64,000 bases of DNA from positions 69,113,392-69,177,391 of the forward strand of contig NC_030684.2 in the NCBI RefSeq assembly GCF_000004195.4, given 5' to 3'. Position numbers and translations under genes: made by a program. The notes beneath the pieces were generated by a model. It ran no database searches, was not told where the DNA came from, and saw only the letters and a program-made list of their open reading frames with translations. Below are positions 24,246 through 36,690 of the stretch, piece by piece (positions within the stretch are counted from its first letter, which is position 1; every line of letters starts with the position of its first letter). This DNA comes from Xenopus tropicalis. Lineage: Eukaryota > Chordata > Amphibia > Anura > Pipidae.

Positions 24246-25254
24246 TTTTAAATAATTTGTTATATAAAGCTCTTTTGGGCTGGTGCATTGTTTATGGATG
24301 GACTATTCCCCGTGGATGTTTACTTCTTTTGTTGTGTTAAAGCCTGATGGATTAATTTAACTGGGATGTTTACCATTTAATTTCATTTTAAAAAATATTT
24401 TTTGTGGCACAAAAGTTAACCACTAGACAATTTTTGGTTGAATAAGCATTCGCCCTCTGAGTCAATACTTGGTATAAACACCTTTGGCTTTTGCGGTTAG
24501 CGCAAAAATTTTTGTAAGTTCTTTTTAAAAGGGCCTCAGTTATTCTTTATTGTATGCAATCTGTATGTCAATGTATATACCAATTTATTGTACAGACCAG
24601 TAGAAATATGTTGGTGCTTTACAAATATGCATTTTTTCTAATATTAATAATAACAATAATACCAGCTTTTCAGATCATTTTGGCCATTCATCCAGGGAGC
24701 TTTTCTTCATGCTATTGCATTTCAATTTTCAAGTACATATTACACATACTAAGTTATATTGCAGAGAGAGTTTTAATGGAGCCATTGCAGGACATATACC
24801 TTTTTGTTCTTGAGCCACCCCAGTGTAACTTTGCCCATGTGTATGAAATAAAAGCTGCAAAAACATGAGCTTTGTCTCTAGATTAAGTTTAGCAGACAGA
24901 AAACAGGATCTTATGCAATATGTTTACCTGTATTTTGAACCATCTATTCCTATGCATATTTTTTTTTTTAATTTATATATCATTAAAAGCAGCCAAACAG
25001 CATGATGATATCTCTGCCATCATAGTGCACTGTAGGTATAGTGATTTTTTAAGATGTGGGCAGTAGTACATTTACACTACACTCATTGCTTTGCACTTTG
25101 AGGACTTTTTGTGCCACCCTACTATACAGGCCACTGCTATACAGAGCTCTTAAAATTGGTACCCCAAACATATAGAGAATTCGACAGGGAATTTCACAGC
25201 TTCTATGCCTTCAGAGAAAATGTTTCCACTTTTTTTGTGGCCATTGGAGTCTAT

Positions 25255-25717
25255 GGGGCTGATTTACTTACCCACGAACGGGTCGAATGGAGTCCGATTG
25301 CGTTTTTTTCGTAATGATCGGTACTTTGCGATTTTTTCGTATGTTTTGCGATTTTTTCGGATTCTGTACGAATTTTTCGGATCCAATACGATTTTTGCGT
25401 AAAAACGCGAGTTTTCCTATCCATTACGAAAGTTGCGTAAAAAGTTGCGCATTTTGCGTAGCGTTAAAACTTAACGCTACGAAAAATGCGCAACTTTTCG
25501 CGTAAGTTTTAACGCTACGCAAAATGCGCAACTTTTTACGCAACTTTCGTAATGGATACGAAAAACTCGCGTTTTTACGCAAAAATCGTATTGGATCCGA
25601 AAAATTCGTACAGAATCCGAAAAAATCGCAAAACATACGAAAAAGTCGCAAAATATTCGTTTTCAAGTCGGAACTTTTCCAATTCGGGTCGGATTCGTGG
25701 GTTAGTAAATCAGCCCC
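25255..25717. repeat. Foldback element, family F copy 3
   Basis: GGGGCTGATTTACTTACCCA at the left pairs with GGGTTAGTAAATCAGCCCC at the right. The interior is a long palindrome centred near 25486, with words such as TACGAAAAA and CGCAACTTT. It generates look-alike open frames on both strands (25287-25505 + and 25424-25666 - share the same peptide), proof that they come from the palindrome and not from a gene. Confidence 0.9.
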
Positions 25718-28069
25718 TATGGGTGTTTACTTCCTGGCAACAAATTTCCCTTATCATTATGGGGGGAAAGGGTGCTCTGAGAGGAAGAGGAGTGGAAGAA
25801 AAGAGATGTAGTGAGATGCAGGGGAATGAATGACTTTAAATGTTTGTAGGAGTTTGTACATTATTCATTGTTTAATGGGAAGCCACGATAATAAGGATTT
25901 CAGCAGAGGAGGGGGCTTTAAGCCCCTATTATGAGCTGCAGCACTAATGCCTGGTATTCTCTTTCACAGCAAGTCTATGTATAGATCAAATATAGCAAAT
26001 TAAACAGCCAACACAGAATATTAAAATAAATTGATATATTTTCTAAAATGTCAAACAGCAATAAAAAGGCACTGAAATGAACAGTAAAATACAGAAACAA
26101 ACATGTTGAAAGGAAAGCTTTGTAACATGATATTTATGATATTACAGAATTATAACAGAATTATACTGTATTCATACAATTGTAAACAGCTTAAATGTGA
26201 AACAAAAATATATCAACCCATCACACACAATTATTACTATGTGCATGACTTGATTTCCTAAAAAGTTAAGCCTTTGGATTGTAATATATATATAATGCAA
26301 CAATAATGCCTACTTTTTTTTATATAATATTCAGGTAGAGATAAACTGGTGACCCTGGTGGAATCCTTGGGATTTGGGGGGTTAGGTAGATTCAGGGTGC
26401 AAGTAAATGTTTCCAGTGTGACTTAGGGTGCACACTGCATTAAACAGCTTAAGGAATATTGTGAGAAGTATCCCTTAGCTTTTAACCCTTTGTGCATGTC
26501 ACTGGCCCCACCTTCTATTCTGTCACTTGGTGGCTCAGACTGGGTTTAGGTACAAAAATGACTGAGGGTCAGCTCAGTCTGGGCACAAGTTACAACTAGG
26601 TGGGTTTGAATTTTTGGGGGAATACAGGCCTGACTGGATTATATAACCTTACCCAGATCATTTACACACTGCAGCCCTTTGTTATGTCAATCTAAAAGAA
26701 ATATTAAGGGGATTTTACTGCTGGTTTCTTAGACATAAATGATATATGATTATATATACATTTTCTCACTCACTAATGGTAACAAAGTTTCAACCATATA
26801 TAGAGCACCCATACACAATGTCCCCCCATAAAAACTATACAGCAAATAAGTAAAGCATCTGAGCTAAAAAAACATTAATATATTTGCATTTTATCATCTC
26901 AATCTCACATTAAAAACAAATCTTTTATTACATCACAGTCACTGATTGCACTTGGAGACTTCTACATATGTAGATGCAGTTCTTTGATACACCAATGCAT
27001 AGTCGATGATTGCAATAAAAAACAAAAATTGCGCTAAATTTACATACAAATTCATTACTGTCAGATCAACAACATGGCTATTCCGCGTACATCTTTGTTT
27101 TCCAGGCACTTAAAAAACAAATATAGATTTTGCTTCCCATTTCAAGGAGCTGATTGCATTATATGTTATAGATAATTGAAATGTACGTGTGTTGTAAGTA
27201 AATCATCCACAGATGTCATTGCTATAGTACCAGAGTCTCAGGATTCTGGCACTTGTAAATATGAGCTGTTATTTTAAAGACATACAGTTTTGACATGAAA
27301 GGAAGAACAGACTGTGGCTTTATAAATAATTGGAAAATTCTACACATTTGCATTTGCAAACAATAACAGCACACAGCTAGGCAGCTAAGCTACTCCTCGC
27401 ATGCTAACAAACGCTTATGTGTCCATTCCCTCCATTAAATGTATTCCAAGCCCTAATTAAACATCAAGGAGAAGATATGGAGCATATACTTTGCAAGACA
27501 CCTCTAGCAGGTTAACTCGTGTTAATCACTTAACCTCCAAGTGATTATTAAATACCAATGGAAATGATCCAAAGTATAGCCCTCAGTGAGCCCAAAGGCA
27601 CTTCAAGCCACACTTCCTGGATGAATCATGGCTGATATGGAGTTTTATTAAAGTGTGTGATATCCAATAATTTCTTTTTTACAATAATTAAAATGAACAA
27701 TCTATGTTTTTTGGCAAGCTAAAGGTATATATGTAACAGCCAACTTGTCTATGCACTGGCTAATTCCTATATCCATTTATGTGTTGCCTTCACTGCTCCA
27801 GTTAAATCATAAGAGGCAATGAAGCAGACTAGATAAAACACAGAGTGACCAGGTTGCCAAAACACAAATTAGAAGGCCCACAAGACATTCAAACAATTTT
27901 CATTATGTAATCTGATGCAAAATACTTATTGGAGCATCCAAAATAAGGATTACAGAGCAACTAGTGCTTCCCCATGATGAAAATACTGTAATTATGACCC
28001 TCAGGAAAATCAATGATATATTATTTCTGAGTGAATTTAGGCATGTATCTATATTAACACTTAAGGGAT

Positions 28070-28980
28070 GAATTATCAACGTTAAAATTCAAATTTTTTC
28101 TTTAGCAAAAACTCCCAAATTGCACTTCCAATATAATTTCCAAAACTTGAATGTTCAATGAAAAAAATTTTTTGAATGTAACTTCAAAAAGCTTGCGAGT
28201 TCATGTAGGGAATCAATGGGAGTTGTCCTAGGCAAAATGTATGCATTCTTTTCAAGTTTTGCAAAACTTTCAAAACATTTGAAAGAACCATTGAAAATGA
28301 TTAGAAGAATATGAATTTGATGTTTTTTTCCAAGGTTTAATTCGATAAGAGTTATTATATTCAATTTTTTTAATAATATGTAAACATTTGAGTTTGGTCA
28401 AATTTTAAGTTTAAATTGAAAAAAAACCCCTCTAAAATCCACTAAATAAGCCCAAGGAAGTTTATTTATACATTTTTGAATTTGAGAATTGAGAAAGTTA
28501 TTCTTTAATTAGAATAAACTCAAAATTTTACCAAACTCGAATGTTTGGTTTTACAAAAATGTTAATGTTAAAAAACTGATGGAATTAAGGCATGAAGACT
28601 CCGCAGGAAGGCTTACTTATCAATTTTTGGGTTTTTTCATTTTAGTTTTTCCATTTTTTTCAACCTGAATAAACCTGAAATTGTAACTAGCTTGAATGCT
28701 TGCTCATTTATTAAAAATCTGAAAATAAATCAAATCAAACCATGAAAATAAACTTGAATGCATTGGATTTGTATTCTTCTCATCATTTTTAATGGGTCTA
28801 CAAACTCTCAAACAAATTAGAAAAACTGAAAAAAAATATTGGCTAGGACAGCACCCATTAATTGCTATATCAACTTGCAAGCTTTTCAGATGCCAAAGTT
28901 TTACGTTTTTTAAAAAAAATTCTAAATGCAGAAAAATTTAAATTTGAACATTAATAAACCAGACTCTCAATATCCAAAGA
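28070..28980. repeat. AT-rich repetitive tract
   Basis: About 900 bp dominated by A and T with repeated words (AAATTTGAA, CTTGAATG, AAACTTTCAAAAC) on both strands, and an 18-bp direct duplication TAAGCAATTACCTATTA at about 28983-29018 just beyond it. It looks like one or two old inverted-repeat elements; ends could not be fixed. The frame 28155-28364 on the - strand is not recognisable. Confidence 0.45.
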
Positions 28981-29147
28981 CATAAGCAATTACCTATTAT
29001 AAGCAATTACCTATTACAGTTTTGCATGAACATCTACTTTGCCAAAACAAAATTAGAACCCTTTGATGGCTAAATGAATAAAAAAACACAAACTGTACAG
29101 GAAAAACTATAAATAACTGAGAATTTAAATACTATTTTAGAATATAT

Positions 29148-29170
29148 AAATATATATATATATATATATC
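29148..29170. repeat. (TA)n microsatellite
   Basis: An alternating AT run. Further (TA)n runs of 16 bp or more occur at about 40337-40384, 40457-40484, 40815-40837, 40987-41041 and 55387-55411. Confidence 0.95.
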
Positions 29171-30698
29171 CTAAGTGCATAGCCAAATGTGTGCTATATG
29201 TTCTGTATATTTAAGTGCAACAGCACCATATTTTTATCACTACTTGGTGGTTGATTTGCGGTTATGTGTGAATGCCCAACAGACAAGAACACATTCCAAT
29301 CAGCAATGAAGAGTTTTGTATGCAACACTCCAATATTCTCATAATTGACAGCATTTTATGGGCGGGGCTAAAAAATAGCTACTTATGAATTGCATTCCTT
29401 TACAAAGCATCTCAAATATCAATTAGTTATACAAAAGAAGAAAACAAATTTTAAACATGACAAAATCTAGTGGTACCTCATTTTTTTTCTTTGATAAGGG
29501 GTTAAATACATATTTACAGGACCGGACTATCAAATGTGCTTATTACCACATATTACCACAGTGATTAGAGCCTGAGCCTAACCTGGCATTTTCCACAAAT
29601 AGTACTTTATGAGTTCAAGTAACTTTAAACATTAGTTGTCTGAGATACTACATACAGTAGCACTGCTCCCTGAGGCTTCACAAAGTTTTGTATAACAAAA
29701 GGTGTTAACGTGGCTGGAATAAAATCAAACAGGGAGATTTCTTGCTGCATTCTCTGGAAAAAATAATTTTTTCTCTTAAATTACTTGCTTACAGCATTTA
29801 TTTGGTTTTGTTTTTATACAACCAGCAGATATTTGTCAGAACAGCATATGCCAGCAATAAAATATGACTTTTGAATAAAGCTAAAAAGTATACGGAAGGA
29901 CAATTTTACTTATAAAAAATGTAATGAATTTGTCCTGTACACTTTGATCCATACTCCCCTATAATTTTTATATAAAGCTATGATATTGATATATATATAT
30001 TAAAAGGCGCTGTATTCAAGACAATATGTTATGCATCACAGTATTACAGACATTAGCCAGAATACTGCCATATTATTATAGAGCAAGTACATCAAAACAC
30101 ATTCAAAAGAAAAAATATACCCTATACACTGTATTTTGTCTGCTATTTAGTTTTTTTAAATAGATAGCTACATTTTTATCCATCCTTCCTTTGTATACTC
30201 ACATTGACTTTGTTCATATAAACAGGAGTGGAAATATTGCTTGTATGTGTTATTTTATTATCAGAGAACAGCAATACTAATTAATAACCTCTAGTCACGT
30301 TCTGCGTATGCAGCCACCTTTCATAAATATTCAGAAGGAAATGGTTTAATATGCTGTAACTCACATTTTCTAGTCTCTTTTCTATAAGCAGAGTTTATTC
30401 TTTATTTATAAGTGGTGTTTATTATCAGACACCCCTATATGAATGTGTTCCCTTTAAAAGGCCTACAACAACTATTCAAGTTAATATGTTTAAATACATT
30501 TTATAACATTTGTAAATATCATTTTAAAAGTTCTAGTTGTACAGTGTCCTACCCAACCTTGTCATGTATTTCACTGCATGCAATTCATTTTTAATGTAAG
30601 CCATTTAGCCTATTGTATCTCTGAATAGACTCTGTAATTTGATATTTGTGGAAGACCATGTATATAATCAAAGCATTATCTGAAGTGATTTTTTCTTT

Positions 30699-30986
30699 TA
30701 AAGGTGGCCATACACCACGCTGACATTATCACACGAAAGACGAGGCGACCGATATCAGTCGCCTCATTGATTGGGCAGGACTGAAAATTTTGACTGGGTG
30801 CTTTTGAAGGTGCCCAAAAAAACGTAATGTTAATGCTGAATCATCAGATAATGGGAATACATTACCTTGCTTTTACCTGTATATTTGCCAATTCAGCTCT
30901 TAACGTTAATAGAGTAAACAAATGATCGTTCCTACACTCAGTGGTCGTGGGAAAGATCATAATTGTAGAGTGTATGACCAACTTTA
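30699..30986. repeat. AAAGGTGGCCATACAC element, copy 1
   Basis: The left end AAAGGTGGCCATACACCACG pairs with the right end GTGTATGACCAACTTTA. Inside are GGCGACCGATATCAG and a GATCGTTCC/GAAAGATCAT block. A second copy starts at 46616. I know this family from Xenopus. Confidence 0.82.
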
Positions 30987-31060
30987 GCCCCTATTAACCT
31001 GACACATCTATAAAAGTGGCTCCTCTATATAAAGCAAATTATATATTATTTTGCTTTCCA

Positions 31061-31508
31061 TTAAAGGAGAAGGAAAGGTAAAGCTGTATTCAGAAAGGCC
31101 TAAGTAAATAAAGCCATAAACGCTTACAGAAAAGCTGCTCTGAGTCCTCTATCAAAAGAAACACAGGATTTCTTTTCATCTTTTGCGTATACATGTTCTT
31201 CTGTGTCAGACTTCCTGCTCTCAGAAAAATCCTTCAGGGCACGGCATAAGTCTGCTCAGTTTGCTCCTCTCTCCCCCTCCCAACTGTGCTGTGTAATCCG
31301 AGCTACCAGAAGCCAGAGCTGCAGCACGGAAGTTACTGAGACCAAGCTTAAATGGCAACTGCTATCTAAAGCAAACAGAGGGAGATTCTAGGGCTGTTTA
31401 CTCGGGTATGGAAACGTTTTCTACAGAATAAATATAGCGTTCTAGCTTGCACTATTGTGATTAATCTATTGGCAATAAAATTTCAAAATGCCTTCGCTTC
31501 TCCTTTAA
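31061..31508. mobile_element. T2-type miniature transposon TTAAAGGAGAAGGAAAGG, copy 1
   Basis: TTAA borders at 31061-31064 and 31505-31508; the ends TTAAAGGAGAAGGAAAGG and CTTCGCTTCTCCTTTAA are mirror images. A second copy is at 57437-57910. The shared block TATCAAAAGAAACACAGGAT makes the relation clear. The open frame 31203-31391 lies inside it and is not a gene. Confidence 0.9.
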
Positions 31509-32545
31509 GGCCTGCTGAAAACCTCTGCAGCAATCCATAAAACATTCTACTGATTTAAACCTAATATACTAAATTAGGAGCAAGAACACTGCGCCAAAAC
31601 ATGTTTCTCACATTTCTTAGTCACTGCAAGCTTTCCAAGGAAACAGTGAAGATCAAAAACTGCCCATTAAAAGAAACAGGCACACCAGGAGGTAGTACCC
31701 AGTTCACTAGTTCGGTGGCCACACACAGTCAGCTTTGCATTTTCTACTAATTGAAGTGATCAGTATAGGTTCCAGTTTTAAGTGATTTCTCTGAGATGAT
31801 TGTGGAAATTAAAGTACCTAATTAAACACAGTTTCAAACTAGACTCAGCAGTACTCTTGGAACAATAATCCTTCATTCACATATATAGACCTAATTATGG
31901 CAGAATGATATACATTTACTTACTGTGTATTCAGTGCATCTTTAAACATTGTAGAGCCAGCTTGTATCAGACTTATCGTGGTAACTATCCCAAAAACCCT
32001 TTGTGTTTAAATTTTAAGTGCACGCTAATTTATTTGGTCTTACATTATTGCCCATGAGTAATATCTCCCATAAAGTAATATCTTATGTTTCCATGTTGCT
32101 GATGTATGTGTTGATCCGTGTTTCTAGTATGTTTTGCCAATTAATGCCTTCACTTTTGAGCAAAGAAAATGCAGGCCAATCAGAAAAACTATTTGTGTTT
32201 CTTTTTTTAAGCAAGTGTTTTCCTCGTGATTGTCAACCGGTTAACTAACAAAAGCAGAAAATGCCCCTAAGTGCTCTTGTCTTACTGACCAGCCGAACCT
32301 TACTACAAGTCAGGCCCATTAGAGAAAATCTATACCCCTGAACAGTGTAGGTCTCTATAAAAATATATTGCATAAACAAGCTCATATGTAAAACTCTGTT
32401 TCTGTTTCTAAATTAACCATTTTCATAAAAATATACTTTTAGTAGTATGTGCCATTGGGTAATCCTAAATAGAAAATTGCCATTTTAAGAATTAAGCGCT
32501 TCCACTGGTGCACACACAAGCCACATACATGTTAGGTTACATCAG

Positions 32546-32653
32546 CCAATTAGTGCACAGAGGTCTTTTACTCCCACACTTCTTTCTGTTATAAATAGAG
32601 CTGCATTATTTCCATTCAGGTGATCTCTGAGGGAGCACTTAGCCCATAACAAA
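32546..32653 (+). promoter_or_regulatory. Promoter-like module: CCAAT box, TATA box, 5' leader
   Basis: CCAAT at 32546-32550 and TATAAATAG at 32590-32598, then TTCCATTCAG, which fits an initiator about 24 nt after the TATA box, and a short leader to an ATG at 32654. The order and spacing (CCAAT about 40 bp before TATA) are those of a strong, regulated animal promoter. It is on the strand opposite ARHGEF6 and lies about 600 bp beyond its stop. Chance occurrence in AT-rich DNA is possible. Confidence 0.4.
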
Positions 32654-32666
32654 ATGGTGGCTCAAG
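32654..32666 (+). CDS. Possible first coding exon (MVAQ) of an unidentified gene
   Basis: ATGGTGGCTCAAG followed by the donor GTAAGAG; the ATG has AACAAA before it and G after it, a good translation context. It would encode MVAQ and one base of the next codon. A tiny first exon behind a short leader and TATA box is known in several compact tissue-specific gene families, for example gamma-crystallins. No second exon could be recognised downstream on the + strand, so this may be a relic or coincidence. Confidence 0.25.
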
Positions 32667-33261
32667 GTAAGAGATGTAAAAGGGCAATATTTACTGATGT
32701 ATATACCTACTCCAGTTTGGCAAGATTGTTTAATAGGTCACTTTACATGAATGGTTAGGTATTCATTCTGGGGGTATAGCTTTGTCCCTATTCAGGTCAG
32801 TATTTGCATATTTAGGGGTTATATAATATAAGGTGCGAATATTGCTACAGACTGAATCACCTATAGTAACCAATCAACAAGCAGCATTTACTGGTTAAAT
32901 TCACTGTTTAAGAAGCAAACATCTCAATGGTGGCTATGGTTTACTGCACCTGGGAATTATCAGGGGGTACCTATGTTAACTAATGTTACAGATGTGCCAA
33001 TTAGAAATGAATAGTAGCACACACAAAAAGAGCCCCACTGAGAATTCATAATGGTAATTAAACACAGTTAATACTGGTGGATCGTTTCATGGTTGCTAGG
33101 TGTGCATTCTGTATATACACAAATCTGTCTGTAAAACTCTTATTAGGGAAAATAAAACTGCTTTAACACACTTTTCATAGAGTCCCACAGACCAGAAGCA
33201 TTCCTCAAATGAGTACAATTTAAGGATGCAGTCCATATAAAACCAAAACTGACAGCTAATT

Positions 33262-33384
33262 CTAATGGGAAGGATCATCCCGTGTGGAGTCATTGGCTTG
33301 TTTCAGTATCTTCCAAACTATTTTTTCTAGTTCCTTCCTTGACTTCTGCTCTTCATCCAAGCATTGTTTCATTCTTTTGTTCTC
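33262..33384 (-). CDS. ARHGEF6: ARHGEF6 last coding exon: C-terminal coiled coil
   Basis: On the - strand the acceptor TATTCCAAAG precedes 40 codons and TAG (33262-33264). The peptide begins ENKRMKQCLDEEQKSRKELE, almost the human ENKRMKQCLEEELKSRRDLE, the coiled coil through which PIX proteins form trimers. After KQANDSTRDDPSH the frog protein stops, whereas the human one continues to a different tail (KQTDECIRGESSS..). The phase is 0 at entry. As in the human alpha-PIX, there is no class I PDZ-binding end of the beta-PIX type. Confidence 0.95.
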   Translation of the reverse strand, partial: ENKRMKQCLDEEQKSRKELEKIVWKILKQANDSTRDDPSH

Positions 33385-34059
33385 CTTTGGAATACAAAAT
33401 CATCAATTTCTTAGTTAAAACAATAAAATGACAATAAAACAATAAAAATAAAAAACCAATAAACAGGCAAGACTGGAGTAAAGAAACTTCTGTACATATA
33501 GCAACTATTTATCACCCTATATGAAATAACCTATTTATTAAGAACAAAGCTGATATTAGTGCAACATGAGACCCATGGCGCCTTTATTTTTTTTCTCCCA
33601 TTTCATAAGGATGGGGACAGTATGTGCCAAATACATTAGCTTTATAATTCTGCTTTCCTATGGCTTATTGTATAGTGTAATTTTAAAATTCCTCTTCCCA
33701 GGCCCAGGCGGGCAATCTGTACCTTCTGGCTAATCACAGAGGGGCTGCTGTAAGATGCCATAGACGGTCATTATTTATTGGGCTGGTAGAGGGCTGTTTG
33801 GCCTCTGTGTACTTGTTATGCCAGGGCCAATTTTGAATCTCAGTCCAGACCTGCCTCTTCCACTTAAAATAAACAGCAGAGATCATGGAAGGGCAGGGTA
33901 ACTGGGCTCACAATCTCCACATGGATGGTTGCAAGCATGTCATGCTACTCTGGTTCACTGAGGGACAAACAAAATGAATGCTACATACATAGGGATTTTC
34001 TCTTAAAAAGAATTTGCAAATGCCACCAAAGAATAACATGGTATAATGCATATTTTCAC
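33385..34059 (-). other. ARHGEF6 intron with an old repeat (33700-33860)
   Basis: Holds an uninterrupted copy of the repeat found split at 18815-19190: GGCAATCTGTACCTTCTGGC to CTCAGTCCAGACCTGCC. Nothing else was recognised. Confidence 0.75.
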
Positions 34060-34114
34060 CTGTTTAAGCTCCATGACTTCATCTCGTAATGCATAAACTG
34101 TATCTACAAGGCTC
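34060..34114 (-). CDS. ARHGEF6: ARHGEF6 exon: start of the C-terminal coiled coil
   Basis: A 55-nt exon between the acceptor TTATTGTAG and the donor CAG|GTGAAA. It encodes SLVDTVYALRDEVMELKQ, against human SLVDTVYALKDEVRELKQ, with the first codon split (AA|G of the preceding K, then AGC). The heptad leucines/valines continue directly into the last exon. Confidence 0.95.
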
Positions 34115-34555
34115 CTACAATAAAGTGTAGATAGATAATTAATACCAGAAGCATAGTGCATTTCCACAATACAAGCACGACCTTATTGTATTTCAACACT
34201 GCAATTTGCTTTGAAAATTAGTATCCCCTCTCTAAGAAAGTCAACAAAAGAATAATCATTCACATGGCTGAACACAAAGAACTTCACATTGTGCTGAAAT
34301 TCCTTTTTTTAGCTGTATGTATTTACATATATATTTATTTATTGACTATTCAGTAATACATGCAGTCCTTATTTTATAGGCTTTATGTAATGCTCAGTCA
34401 TTTTTATGTTTGTTCCACTGAAATGCAAAGGCAAAAGGCTGAGAAAATAAGCCCATGGAAGATATTGATAGATTTAGATGTGGTATTTAGAGGCACTTAA
34501 AAATGAATCCATGCTGGCAGTAAGAATCTTACTATAATTTTTAAGCCCAACTTAC
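34115..34555 (-). other. ARHGEF6 intron
   Basis: 441 bp of AT-rich sequence; nothing recognised. Confidence 0.8.
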
Positions 34556-34655
34556 TTTTCTTCTGAAACTGTTTGCCCATTGGTTCTCAGCTCATCAATT
34601 ATAAGATTTTCTTCCTCAAGTAGCAACACTTGTGCAACAGAATCTTTGCGTGAAC
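34556..34655 (-). CDS. ARHGEF6: ARHGEF6 exon after the GIT-binding segment
   Basis: A 100-nt exon between the acceptor TTTCTCCGCAG and the donor AAAA|GTAAGT. It encodes [20 protein letters not shown] and then [13 protein letters not shown]; human has [33 protein letters not shown]. Phases (2 nt carried in, 2 nt carried out) join it correctly to both neighbours. Confidence 0.96.
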
Positions 34656-36690
34656 CTGCGGAGAAACAAACTGCTTTACATTTCCTATCTGAATAAGAGG
34701 GAATAAAGTGTGTATCTGGGAGCTGTGCATAGATATTCTGGCCTATTCTTATAAAACTGGAAAGCCACACTGCCTTGTTTCCTGCAGTAAATGAGTCACC
34801 TCTCTTGCCTTGCCATGACTGCATCTTTCAAAGAAAGCACCCTGAGTTGCCTAGTAGTTTACAAAACAACCTCATGGCATGGCACAGTGGCTCACAGTCA
34901 CCGATCATATAATTTAGAAATATGACATCAGATAATTCCAGAATCAATAAGTTACATTTAAAAAAAACTATGTAAAGATCCATCATAGAAAACCATGCTA
35001 AATTCAGCATTAAAGTCTTAAGAATGACTAAGGAGGGATTTGCTGAAAGAAAGGAAAAAATGGATGGTATGCAAAGGTTCTAACAAATTATATGCAAAAA
35101 TGGAGAAATTAAAAAATTGAGAGTTGTACCGAGGATAAGAGATATACAATTTTTTTGGCTCTAAGGATTTGGCTTAGTGTAGTTATCATTCTAGCTAAAC
35201 AGCAGTATACACTTGAGAGTACCTGAACTAAGGAAACCAAAGACAGATTTATCATTCTGAAACAACATATGACAATGAGATGTAAATTAGAGACTTGTCT
35301 TTGCAATCTCTTCTATAAATGCTAATCGTGGGGGATGACTAAGCCCTGTGACTGATGCCCAGGCCAGGAGGCCCTTTTCCTACTTTGAGGGTGGTGCCAG
35401 CCTATAAAAAAAATACAGCCAGAGTTAAATAGTAAGGACCACTATATGGGGTTTAACTTGACATGGTATGATGGCTAGGCAATTATATGATAATGAAAAC
35501 CCCCTGTTTTTGAAAATACATGCACTATTACATGCATAGATACTAAACTGAAACAGGGGGACCAGAGAATGTAAATTGATCAATCCCCTCCCTTATGTGT
35601 GTTAATTAGAGAACCTGAAATAGGAAATCCATTCAGATCAACATGAAAATGCCCTTACAGAAACCTGCTCTGAATTTAAATAATTAACAAGGGTCTTGTA
35701 GCAGAACAGAGCAGAAGAGATTGCGCATTCCATCATTTTAACAGAATTTGTCATTCTTCTGAGGTACATTTTAGCAGCTCTCACTTACAATAACCATATG
35801 CAGTGCAAAGATGACATTCATAATTAATGGCAATACAAAGGACTAGACACAAAATGCATGCAGTGATATATTAGTCTAATAATGTGGAAGGTGGATGCCA
35901 TAGGTTCTGAAGTCGGTGTCATGCAAAAGTGAATTTCTATAAACGAATGCTGTAGAAATGTAGAAAAGACAGCCCTCTAAAACACATGTATAGGACTCCC
36001 ACAGCAGCCTGCATTAACAACACACACACTTACTCCTAAAGTATTGGGTAAAGATGGAAGTTTGATGCCATGTGGTGGAAATTATGACATTCCAACACCG
36101 TTTTTTTGAGCAATTCGTCTTAACAACATCAAATTACATATTTGATGAGGTGGTGCCACCTCACATCCGCAATTATGCTCAAACTATGAGAAAAAATGCT
36201 GCATCATGCGTAAAAAAACATGGCAACTTGCACCCAAAATTGCACACTGCGTTTGTGCTTGTAAAGAAACCCTATATATTGTTAGTGGAACGCATATTGG
36301 TGAATATCATTTAGATATTGATGCAGGGCTATATGGCCATACGTATTGCTAGAGGGTCATGTTGAATTAAGGAAAGACAAACTTTAATGTATGCAAAAAA
36401 AGTATGATTAGCAAGATTTGATAAAGCACCAAGCTGTATATTCTCCTGAAAGTATCAAGAGTATGCAATACACCATTCTACATATAACTGCATTTGTAAT
36501 AAAATATTATTTTATACAACTGCCAACTGTATTTTACAAATAAGAATTTAAAAGAATTCTTTCCTTTCAGTCACATATAGGGTTAGGAACGAGAACAGTT
36601 GCTCAAGGGGTATATAGGGCTGTTAGCTGTGGCACAACAGTTTTTTGGATAAAACAAGTAATCTATGATTTGATGAGGCTTTAGTGACCA

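Larger units (their letters stand above)
20256..33261. other. Convergent intergenic interval, including the ARHGEF6 3'UTR
   Basis: No protein gene was recognised. The right end, down to a TTTATT at 32029-32034 (AATAAA on the - strand), may be the ARHGEF6 3'UTR. Repeats: 20760-21029, 21262-21580, 23740-23960, 23961-24245, 25255-25717, 30699-30986, 31061-31508. From about 28070 to 28980 there is a very AT-rich tract of repeated AAATTTGAA-like words. About 26.0-28.0 kb and 29.2-30.6 kb show nothing I can name. Confidence 0.6.

Noticed and set aside
35319..35400. GC-richer patch that looked like a short exon
   Set aside because: No open frame with splice borders on either strand and no known peptide.
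36072..36314. 80-codon + strand frame
   Set aside because: No family resemblance, no promoter or splice borders, inside an ARHGEF6 intron.
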